A stretch of 64,000 nt of DNA, from the NCBI GenBank assembly GCA_017471045.1, contig JAFUWZ010000011.1, forward strand, positions 124,001 to 188,000, given 5' to 3'. Position numbers and translations under genes: made by a program. The stretch comes from Bacteroidales bacterium. Its GTDB lineage: Bacteria; Bacteroidota; Bacteroidia; Bacteroidales; UBA932. Shown here piece after piece: positions 54,612-61,577 of the stretch. Position 1 is the stretch's first letter; each line of letters starts with the position of its first letter. The notes under the pieces are model-generated. The model was given only the letters and a program-made list of their open reading frames with translations, did not search any database and was not told the origin of the DNA.

Positions 54612-55384
54612 CGGGAAACAGTCGTGTCGAACAAGGCGCGGGCGCGTTCGGCGGCGACGGACTTTTTCAACACAAACCCCGAACCGAGGTACTTGGTGCG
54701 GACGTCTTCGTCCGCGGCGAGGGCTTCGGGCGTGCCTTCCTGGAGGATGGTGCCTTCATAAAGCAAATAGGCACGGTCGCAGATGGCCAGGGTCTCGCCG
54801 ACGTTGTGGTCGGTGATGATGATGCCGATGTTCTTGTATTTGAGCGTTGCGATGATGTACTGGATATCCTCGACGGCGATCGGGTCGACGCCGGCGAAAG
54901 GCTCGTCCAGCAGGATGAACTTGGGATTGATCGCGAGGGCGCGCGCGATCTCGCAGCGGCGCCGCTCGCCGCCGGAGAGCTGGATGCCCAGGCTCTTGCG
55001 GACCTTGGAGAGATTGAACTCGTCGATCAGTTCCTCCAGGCGCTCGTGCCGCTCGGCCTTGCTCATGCCGGACATCTCCATCACGGAAAGGATGTTGTTC
55101 TCCACGGACATCTTGCGGAAGACGGAGGCCTCCTGCGGGAGATAGCCCAGACCCTTCTGGGCGCGCTTGTACATCGGCAGGTCGGTGATCTCCTCGTCAT
55201 CGAGGAAGATGCGGCCGGCATTCGGGACGACCTGTCCCGTAATCATATAGAAACTCGTGGTCTTGCCGGCGCCGTTCGGGCCGAGGAAGCCGACAATCTC
55301 GCCTTGTTCGACTTCCATCGACACGCCCTTGACGACCGTGCGGATGCCGTATTTCTTGACCAGGTTTTCGCAATGCAGTTTCAT
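54608..55384 (-). CDS. lptB: LPS export ABC transporter ATP-binding protein LptB
   Basis: 258 aa. Walker [10 protein letters not shown] near residue 35, Q-loop [20 protein letters not shown], signature [15 protein letters not shown], Walker [21 protein letters not shown] and switch His in [18 protein letters not shown] and [11 protein letters not shown] are LptB hallmarks. LptB powers lipopolysaccharide extraction from the inner membrane. A tail of about 15 residues exceeds the E. coli length. It lies 16 nt after dnaX on the same strand. Confidence 0.95.
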   Translation of the reverse strand: MKLHCENLVKKYGIRTVVKGVSMEVEQGEIVGFLGPNGAGKTTSFYMITGQVVPNAGRIFLDDEEITDLPMYKRAQKGLGYLPQEASVFRKMSVENNILSVMEMSGMSKAERHERLEELIDEFNLSKVRKSLGIQLSGGERRRCEIARALAINPKFILLDEPFAGVDPIAVEDIQYIIATLKYKNIGIIITDHNVGETLAICDRAYLLYEGTILQEGTPEALAADEDVRTKYLGSGFVLKKSVAAERARALFDTTVSR

Positions 55385-55400
55385 GGTTCTTCCGGGGTGT

Positions 55401-57353
55401 TTAGACGTCGAGGCCCAGGTCGATGACCAGGTTCTTGACTTCTTCGTTCTTGCTCATCAGGTCCTTGGCCTGCTCGCTGGGGAGATAGATCTTTTCCTCT
55501 TCAACATACTGGGCGGCTTCGACCTGGAGACGGACCTTTCCGCTGCCGATCAACTTCTGGAAGTTGCCTTCAAGGGTGCGCAGGAGGTTCTCCGCGATCC
55601 ATTTCTTCTGGGCTTCATTGGTGACTTCGAAACTCAGCACCTTGCCTCCGTCCTCCCCGCTGACGCTGAGTTTGGCATTGGCCAGGGCATTGGCGAGGCG
55701 CGGGCGGGACTGGTTCTGGGCGACCAGCTCCGGCCAGCGGGCAAGGATCGCCTCGTCAGCAGGGACGACATCCTCGGACTGGGTGGCCGCATCGGTCCGG
55801 ACCGCTCCGTCGCCTTCCTGCTCGATGCCGCTCAGCGAGAGAGCCGCGGCCGCGGAAACAGCCTTGCGCCGCACCCGCGGTTTCGGCGCCTCGGCGGGCG
55901 CAGGAGTTTCAGCAGGCGCTGGAGCCTCAACTGACGCTGCCGACGGCTGGGGCGCAGGAGCTTCGATAGGCGTTGCTGCCACAGCAGGCGCCGTGGGCTC
56001 GACAACCGGCTGGGGCGCAGGAGCTTCGGCAGGATCAAGGATATCATCCAGCGAGATCACCTCCTCCGCCTCCGGTATGGCCGGCTGCGGTGCTGCGGCC
56101 GTCCGGGCCGGGACTGCAGTCCGGGAGGCATTCCCCGAAGGGTTATTCTCCGCCTCCCGGGCTGCAGTCCCGGCCCGGACGGCGGGTGAAGGCGCTGCAT
56201 CCCGGGTAGCAGATGAAGGCGCTGCATCCCGAACAGCGGGCGCAGACGCTTCAGCCGGCACGCCGCGCAGGAAGCACAACTTCATCAACGCATACTCGAT
56301 GTGCAGGCGCGGATTGACACTCGCCTTGTAACCCGCCTCGCACTGCGTCGTGATCCCCAACGCATCATACAGGAACTTCAGCGTGCAAGCCTGCGCCTGC
56401 GCGCGATAACGCTCTTTCAGCGAAGCCGGCAGGTCCAGCAACGCCTCAAGCCCAGCGGTCTTGCTGACCAGCAAATCCCGGAAATGCGCGCTCAGCGCCA
56501 GCACGAAATGTAAAGCGTTGAAGCCCTTCGCCAGGATCTCGTCGAAGGTCAGCAGCGCGGTCGGATAATCGTCGGTGATGAAAGCATCGACCAGCTTGAA
56601 GGTATATTCGTAGTCCAGGACATTCAGGTTGCGCATCACGTCCTCATACCGGATGTCCGTCCCGCAGAACGCGACCGTCTGGTCGAAGATCGTCAGCGCG
56701 TCACGCATCGCCCCGTCCGCCTTCTTCGCGATGATATGCAGGGCCTCGTCGTCGATCTTGATGCCCTCCTTCTGCGCGATGCCGCGCAGGTTCAGCACGA
56801 TATCCGGTACGCTGATGCGATTGAAGTCATAGGTCTGGCAGCGCGAGAGGATGGTCGGAATGATCTTGTGCTTCTCGGTCGTGGCCAGGATGAAGATCGC
56901 GTGTGCAGGCGGTTCTTCCAGCGTATTGAGGAAGGCATTGAAGGCCGAAGTGCTCAGCATGTGGACCTCGTCGATGATATAGACGCTGTACCGGCCGACC
57001 TGCGGCGGGATCTGCACCTGCTCCAGCAGGGCCTTGATGTCCTCGACGCCATTGTTGGAGGCCGCATCCAGCTCATGGATGCAGAAGGACCGCCCTTCGG
57101 CGAAGGACACGCAGGACTCACATTCGCCACAAGGCTCCAGGTCGGCGGTCGGATGCGCACAGTTGATCGCTTTCGCAAAAATGCGGGCCGTACTGGTCTT
57201 GCCGACGCCGCGCGGGCCGCAGAAGAGGTAGGCGTGCGCGATCTGGCCCCGGGCGATCGAGTTCTTGAGGGTCCGGGCGATGACATCCTGGCCGATCAGG
57301 CTCTCAAAAGAGTCCGGCCTGTATTTTCGGGCTGATACGACGTACTCTGACAT
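55401..57353 (-). CDS. dnaX: DNA polymerase III subunits gamma/tau
   Basis: 650 aa from ATG 57353. AAA+ clamp-loader domain with [21 protein letters not shown] (Walker A near 45), a zinc site [43 protein letters not shown] and [12 protein letters not shown]. Domain III is followed by a low-complexity Ala/Pro/Glu linker (about 370-500) and a C-terminal tau-like domain. The linker coding sequence holds a perfect inverted repeat (56098-56183). Loads the beta clamp at the replication fork. Confidence 0.95.
   Translation of the reverse strand: MSEYVVSARKYRPDSFESLIGQDVIARTLKNSIARGQIAHAYLFCGPRGVGKTSTARIFAKAINCAHPTADLEPCGECESCVSFAEGRSFCIHELDAASNNGVEDIKALLEQVQIPPQVGRYSVYIIDEVHMLSTSAFNAFLNTLEEPPAHAIFILATTEKHKIIPTILSRCQTYDFNRISVPDIVLNLRGIAQKEGIKIDDEALHIIAKKADGAMRDALTIFDQTVAFCGTDIRYEDVMRNLNVLDYEYTFKLVDAFITDDYPTALLTFDEILAKGFNALHFVLALSAHFRDLLVSKTAGLEALLDLPASLKERYRAQAQACTLKFLYDALGITTQCEAGYKASVNPRLHIEYALMKLCFLRGVPAEASAPAVRDAAPSSATRDAAPSPAVRAGTAAREAENNPSGNASRTAVPARTAAAPQPAIPEAEEVISLDDILDPAEAPAPQPVVEPTAPAVAATPIEAPAPQPSAASVEAPAPAETPAPAEAPKPRVRRKAVSAAAALSLSGIEQEGDGAVRTDAATQSEDVVPADEAILARWPELVAQNQSRPRLANALANAKLSVSGEDGGKVLSFEVTNEAQKKWIAENLLRTLEGNFQKLIGSGKVRLQVEAAQYVEEEKIYLPSEQAKDLMSKNEEVKNLVIDLGLDV
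56098..56183. repeat. Nested inverted repeat inside the dnaX linker
   Basis: Arms at 56098-56119 and 56162-56183 are perfectly complementary over 22 bp (inner part GTCCGGGCCGGGACTGCAG, 56101-56119). After one mismatch the next 9 bp also pair (56121-56129 with 56152-56160). Each arm additionally contains its own short palindrome, GGACTGCAGTCC. It encodes the disordered Ala-rich linker, about residues 391-418. Confidence 0.8.
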
Positions 57354-57359
57354 AATTTG

Positions 57360-57367
57360 CAAAAATA
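57360..57367 (-). promoter_or_regulatory. -7 promoter box for dnaX, near-leaderless
   Basis: Minus-strand TATTTTTG matches TAnnTTTG and ends 6 nt before the dnaX ATG (57353). It lies in the 25-nt spacer after the metallo-hydrolase stop. A -33 TTTG is not clear. Confidence 0.5.
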
Positions 57368-57378
57368 CATATATTTTC

Positions 57379-58278
57379 TCATTTTCGGAACGTGACCTCG
57401 AGGCCGTCGTAGGCGGCGCGCAAAGGAGCAGGAAGGGTGGCGTCCAGCTCGGCCTGGGTGCCGTGCAGGGTACGGGCCAAGTGCGTCAGATAGACACGCT
57501 GGCCTTCGGGGGCGGCATAGCGTCCGGTCTCCGTCAGGACCCGCAAGGTCTGGAGGACCGTCCCGACACTGGAATGTGAAAAGATCCGGTAATCGTCCTC
57601 GTGGCCGAGCCCCATCGTCGCTTCCATGATGAGCGCCGTCAGGGCCTCCCCGTCGCGGTGGGCGTCGATCCCGGCCAGGCGCGCCGCCATCGCGGGAATG
57701 CCCCCGGTATCCGTCGCATACAGGAGCCGGGCCCCCTCTTTCTCCAGAAGGTAAATCTGCGTCTGCTCGGCAAAACTGACGAAATGGTTGGCCGGCAGCG
57801 CCGTGACGACGACATCCCCGACCCGGGCGGAAGCCCCGGGGCCGAGGGTCGTGATGACGGGCATCGGGAGACCGGTCTTACCGGCCGCCTCCCGGAAGTC
57901 TTCCCGGGCCTTGAGCAGGATCGTCGGGTTGAGATAGACCTGCCGGACGCCGGCTTCCAAGGCCGCTGCAGGCTCGTAGTGGTCACGATGCGAATGGGTA
58001 TAGAAAATCACCTCCGGCCACACACCGTCGGGCAGCATATCCCTGGCGGACGAAGTGAAATCGATCAGGAACGAGCGCTCGACCAGCACGCTGGCATTCC
58101 GGCGGTGCTCCCCGCGCGCGTCGGGGCCGTTCCAGTCAGCGGCGCCGGTGCCGAGAAAGCGGATCGAAAGGCCGGCCTCCTGCGTCCTCTTGCGGGCGGG
58201 AGCGGCGGGAAGCGGAGTCTGGGTAGCTACGGCCGTCGCAGCCAGGGCGGCGGTACTGAGAAACGTTCTTCTGTCCAT
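57379..58278 (-). CDS. Exported MBL-fold metallo-hydrolase
   Basis: 299 aa from ATG 58278. Tat-like signal MDRRTFLSTAALAATAVATQTPLPAAPA. The metallo-beta-lactamase fold has FLGTGAADW, zinc motif THSHRDHYE, NHFVSF and YATDTGG, and a final His in YLTHLART. The arrangement is like PhnP/RNase Z-type phosphodiesterases; the substrate is unknown. It lies upstream of dnaX on the same strand and is divergent from the gene at 58341. Confidence 0.82.
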   Translation of the reverse strand: MDRRTFLSTAALAATAVATQTPLPAAPARKRTQEAGLSIRFLGTGAADWNGPDARGEHRRNASVLVERSFLIDFTSSARDMLPDGVWPEVIFYTHSHRDHYEPAAALEAGVRQVYLNPTILLKAREDFREAAGKTGLPMPVITTLGPGASARVGDVVVTALPANHFVSFAEQTQIYLLEKEGARLLYATDTGGIPAMAARLAGIDAHRDGEALTALIMEATMGLGHEDDYRIFSHSSVGTVLQTLRVLTETGRYAAPEGQRVYLTHLARTLHGTQAELDATLPAPLRAAYDGLEVTFRK

Positions 58279-58305
58279 CGTGCGGTCCGATTTTGGTACT
58301 GAAGA

Positions 58306-58313
58306 CAAATGTA
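58306..58313 (-). promoter_or_regulatory. -7 promoter box for the MBL-fold gene
   Basis: Minus-strand TACATTTG, 27 nt before the ATG at 58278. It faces away from the plus-strand box at 58327-58334, giving back-to-back promoters. Confidence 0.45.
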
Positions 58314-58326
58314 ACGAAATAATTGC

Positions 58327-58334
58327 TAAATTTG
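58327..58334 (+). promoter_or_regulatory. -7 promoter box for the gene at 58341, near-leaderless
   Basis: TAAATTTG matches TAnnTTTG and ends 6 nt before the ATG at 58341. No clear -33 TTTG is seen at the usual spacing. Confidence 0.5.
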
Positions 58335-58340
58335 TTCTCT

Positions 58341-59213
58341 ATGAAGAAGATATTGTCCCTTCTCGTCCTGACGCTCTGCGCGGCCCTTTTGTGTGCAGCT
58401 CCGGCCTCCGGACAGGCCAAGCAGGCCAAGATCCAGACCCGCAAAGTCCGGCTCAGCGATTTCCCGACCAAGACCACCAAGGTCGTCCTTGCCGGCGGTG
58501 AACTGTTTGACAATGCCCTCAAGGAAGAAATGGCCCGCCGCTGGCTGGCCTCCCCTTACGAGTTTTGCAGCGTGGACGAATACGAAGCCCTCAAGGGCAG
58601 CAGCGACTATTATTTCCTCATCCCGGTGAGCACCCGCACCAGGAAAGAAGCGGAGCCCGGCATCCTGACCCTGACCCTGCTCAAAGGCGGAAAGGAGAAG
58701 GATGACGATCCTGAAAAGGTCGGATTTGATGTGATCAGCATCCCATGCGCCGCCCTGGAAGCCCCTTCCGGTCGGGAATTCGTCTATCTGTCCGCATTTC
58801 TGGACATCATCCAGCGCTTCGTCGGTGAGGCCATGACCTCCGACCGCGTCAGTTACGGCGGTCTGGCCACCTATTCCCGCAAGCTGCTCCGCGATGGCGA
58901 CCGGACGGTCTATCTCTCCAAAGACGACCTGGCCTCTTCGGTCAGGCAGGAGGCCTCCCCGACAGGAAACGGCATCCGCATCGTCGAAGAAGAGGAGGCA
59001 GACCAAGTTTTTCTGGACGGCACCGAAGGAGCGATGGTGAGCTATGTCGTCGCCCCGTCCCAGCCGCAAAAGGGTTCCGTCTGCTACAAGATGCTCATCT
59101 CGGCCGACACCCACGAGCTCTGCTACTTCGAGAAAGCCCCCGTCAAGAACGAGGCCTCCGTCGGCTACCTCCCCTTCGACCTGAAGATCATTTCCCTGCA
59201 GCGCAAGAAATAA
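58341..59213 (+). CDS. Secreted protein of unknown function
   Basis: 290 aa from ATG 58341, with signal peptide MKKILSLLVLTLCAALLCAAPASGQ. The mature part starts AKQAKIQTRKVRLSDFPTKT and includes VVLAGGELFDNALKEEMARRW, SPYEFCSVDEYEALKGSSDYYFLIPV and YKMLISADTHELCYFEKA near the end. I do not recognise a domain. No TM helix beyond the signal. Probably periplasmic. It is followed 13 nt later by the Rhs remnant. Confidence 0.7.
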   Translation: MKKILSLLVLTLCAALLCAAPASGQAKQAKIQTRKVRLSDFPTKTTKVVLAGGELFDNALKEEMARRWLASPYEFCSVDEYEALKGSSDYYFLIPVSTRTRKEAEPGILTLTLLKGGKEKDDDPEKVGFDVISIPCAALEAPSGREFVYLSAFLDIIQRFVGEAMTSDRVSYGGLATYSRKLLRDGDRTVYLSKDDLASSVRQEASPTGNGIRIVEEEEADQVFLDGTEGAMVSYVVAPSQPQKGSVCYKMLISADTHELCYFEKAPVKNEASVGYLPFDLKIISLQRKK

Positions 59214-59226
59214 ACCAGCATCCTAC

Positions 59227-59826
59227 ATGAGAAAACTCCCGTTTTCCAGAAGGCTGCGTCTGTTGACATCTCTATTCATTCTCAGCTGCCCCCCTGTTCT
59301 GGCTCAATCCCCCTCCTATCAGATAGACAGCACGGTGACGGTGAGTCCGGAGGGGGACACGGTCATCCAATATCAGATCCGGGAGGTGGATTTCGGACGG
59401 CATCTCGTCACGCCCCGGCAGGAGTACCGTCCGCGGACGGATGCGCTCGGCCGGACGACGACCTGGTCCGGCTTCGACAAGTTCGGCAACCCCGCTTCCA
59501 CGACCGACCACAAGGGACGGACGACCTCCTTCACCTACGATGCATGGGGAAGGCTGCGGGATCCGCAGACCCTCGCGATCTATCCCCGGGGGCAGGAGCC
59601 ATATCTCTTGCTCGGACGCGGCTTCACCGGACACGAACACCTCCCGCTGTTCAGCCTGGTCAACATGAACGCCCGCCTCTACGACCCGCTCCTGGGGCGC
59701 TTCCTCTACCCTGACCCCTACATCCAAGACCCCGGTTTCTCCCAGAACTACAACCGATACGCCTATGTGCTTAATAATCCGCTGAAGAAAAGAATCATAA
59801 CAGAATTCCAAAAAACCACACTTTCT
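59227..59826 (+). pseudogene. Rhs-core remnant with signal peptide, in frame with the next gene
   Basis: ATG 59227 opens a signal peptide (ending PPVLAQ), a short segment, one YD-type stretch (TDALGRTTTWSGFDKFGNPA, TDHKGRTTSFTYDAWGRL) and an Rhs-associated core (GFTGHEHLPLFSLVNMNARLYDPLLGRFLYPDPYIQ...NRYAYVLNNPL). Normal Rhs proteins exceed 1000 aa; here about 190 remain, and the toxin that should follow NNPL is missing. No stop codon separates it from the HAD gene at 59827, so a fused product is possible. Probably an internally deleted Rhs gene. Confidence 0.65.
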
Positions 59827-60663
59827 ATGAAACGAAAAAAATTATTTTTCATCCTTTTTATCGCCCTGGCCTGCCTGTCCTTCGTCTCTTGTCACCGGAA
59901 ACCGCAGTACAGCGCAGAACTGAAGCAGACCGCCCCGGCCTTCTGCGCCGGTGCGCAGAAAAAACTGATCGCGATGGACTTGGACGGCACGCTCACGGAG
60001 CACCGCACACCGATGGATTCGATCCATCGCGCCACCCTGGATCAGTTAGGTAAAAAATACAAGTTGCTGATGGTCGGCGGCGGGAACGCCACGCGCATCC
60101 ACACCCAGATGGGCGACTACCCCATTGAGATCCTGGGCAACTACGGGATGAGCCACGGCAAGGTCGTGGACGGCGTCTGGCAGATCGTGGATGAGGTCCG
60201 CGTGCCGGTGGATACGGCCTTCTTCCTGGAGAAAAGCCAGTACTTCCGCGACAAATACGGCTACACGAAGTACTACGGCGACCCGGTGGAGTTCCACCCG
60301 TCCGGGATGGTGACCTTCGGCCTGCTGGGCACGGCAGCGCCCAAGGAAGAGAAACTCGCCTTCGATGTGGACAAGAAGAAGCGCCAGGCGATGTTCCCGG
60401 AGGTCTGCGAGGTGTTCAAGGACTACGCCGTCTTTATCGGCGGTTCGACCTCGTTTGACTTCGCGCCCAAGGAATACAACAAGTACGACGCGCTCGTCCG
60501 CTATGCCCGCGAGCACGGCTACGCCCAGGACGAGATCCTCTTCTTCGGGGACGACATGACCGATGGCGGCAACGACTCCCACATCCGCCTCGGCGGCCTG
60601 GACTACGTCTGGGTCCACGATTACCGCGACTTCCCGGAGCTCGCAGCCATCCTGCTGCCTTAG
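59827..60663 (+). CDS. Phosphomannomutase-like HAD-IIB phosphatase, probable lipoprotein
   Basis: 278 aa from ATG 59827, where a new signal sequence begins (MKRKKLFFILFIALACLSFVSC). HAD motif I DLDGT at 51-55 with Asp51 and Asp53; VGGGNATRIHTQMG; IEILGNYGMSHG; and motif IV ILFFGDDMTDGGND. The order resembles eukaryotic-type phosphomannomutase (PMM2). An export signal on such a protein is unusual. It could also be translated as a fusion with the upstream Rhs remnant. It converges on the alpha/beta hydrolase with a 5-nt gap. Confidence 0.75.
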   Translation: MKRKKLFFILFIALACLSFVSCHRKPQYSAELKQTAPAFCAGAQKKLIAMDLDGTLTEHRTPMDSIHRATLDQLGKKYKLLMVGGGNATRIHTQMGDYPIEILGNYGMSHGKVVDGVWQIVDEVRVPVDTAFFLEKSQYFRDKYGYTKYYGDPVEFHPSGMVTFGLLGTAAPKEEKLAFDVDKKKRQAMFPEVCEVFKDYAVFIGGSTSFDFAPKEYNKYDALVRYAREHGYAQDEILFFGDDMTDGGNDSHIRLGGLDYVWVHDYRDFPELAAILLP

Positions 60664-60668
60664 AAAAC

Positions 60669-61502
60669 TTATTCCCGGAATGTCTCCCGGAAGAAAGAGA
60701 CCGTCCGGGCGATTACTTCCTTGCGCCTCCGGGTGATCGTATGGTTCTCTCCTTCCACGACGATGAGCCTGGATGACGTCCCGAAGGTTTGTTGGAACTC
60801 CTCGCTGCAGCGGAGAGGGACGATGGAGTCCCTGTCCCCGTGGAGGATCAGCACCGGTCCCTCATAAGCGGCGGCCGTACCGTAGATATCCAGTCCCTGG
60901 GTGGTCAGGAGGTATTCCCTGCCCAGTTTCATCACGCCCCAGCAACGGACAAACGCCGGGGGATCCGCCGGGTCGAAGCGCGCATTGAAGAATTTTCCGT
61001 TCCGGCAGGCATCCTTGATGACGGATCCGGGAGCGAGCAGCACGAGTGCATCCGGAGCCTCCCCCTCCCCGGCGAGTCGGCCTGCCGTCATCGAAGCAAT
61101 GACTCCCCCTTGGGAATGACCGAGGATCCCCATCTGTGTCACATAGGGGAGAGACCGGACATACTCCCAGACGGCCTGTGCGTCGGCGAGTTCTTTCCCG
61201 ATTGTCATATCCTGCATCTCCCCCTCACTCTTGCCGTGGCCGTCGAAGTCAAAGCGGATGGATGCGATCCCCGCCGCTGCCAGGCCTTTTGCGAGTTGCG
61301 GCATCGGGCCGTAATCCTTGCTGGAGAAAATCCCGTGCATCAGAATGACCATCGGGCAGTGGTCCTTCGCCGGGTCGAAGCCATCTGGCAGGCAGATCTT
61401 GCAGGCGAGTCCGCCCTGGGGCCCCTTCACAGGATAATCCTCGGCGAGGGCGAAAAAAAACGCAAGGACCATCAGGAGCACAGTTGTTATCGTTCGTTTC
61501 AT
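60669..61502 (-). CDS. Exported alpha/beta hydrolase (esterase-like)
   Basis: 277 aa. Signal peptide MKRTITTVLLMVLAFFFALA. Oxyanion HG at LMHGIFS, nucleophile Ser130 in GHSQGG, acid Asp225 in HGDRDSIVP, His254 in GENHTI. RFDFDGHGKSEG is typical of serine aminopeptidase/feruloyl-esterase-like hydrolases. Neighbouring glycosidase (GH3, divergent) would fit a role in removing acyl groups from glycans, but this is inference. Confidence 0.88.
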   Translation of the reverse strand: MKRTITTVLLMVLAFFFALAEDYPVKGPQGGLACKICLPDGFDPAKDHCPMVILMHGIFSSKDYGPMPQLAKGLAAAGIASIRFDFDGHGKSEGEMQDMTIGKELADAQAVWEYVRSLPYVTQMGILGHSQGGVIASMTAGRLAGEGEAPDALVLLAPGSVIKDACRNGKFFNARFDPADPPAFVRCWGVMKLGREYLLTTQGLDIYGTAAAYEGPVLILHGDRDSIVPLRCSEEFQQTFGTSSRLIVVEGENHTITRRRKEVIARTVSFFRETFRE

Positions 61503-61523
61503 AAGGTTTTGTTAATCTGACAC

Positions 61524-61555
61524 TTTGCGAAATTAGCAAATCTTTATTATATTTG
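61524..61555 (+). promoter_or_regulatory. Promoter of the GH3 gene
   Basis: TTTG (61524-61527) and TATATTTG (61548-61555) are 20 nt apart, a full consensus. The -7 box lies 22 nt before the ATG at 61578. Confidence 0.7.
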
Positions 61556-61577
61556 ATAACACAAAATACTCTTTCCC

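Noticed and set aside
51721..54645. Shared 12-mer ACAAGGCGCGGG after the NtrX-like gene and in the end of lptB, as a possible target duplication of an insertion
   Set aside because: The match is short and the flanking bases diverge; the second copy is ordinary coding sequence of the lptB C-terminus. Chance is likely in GC-rich DNA.
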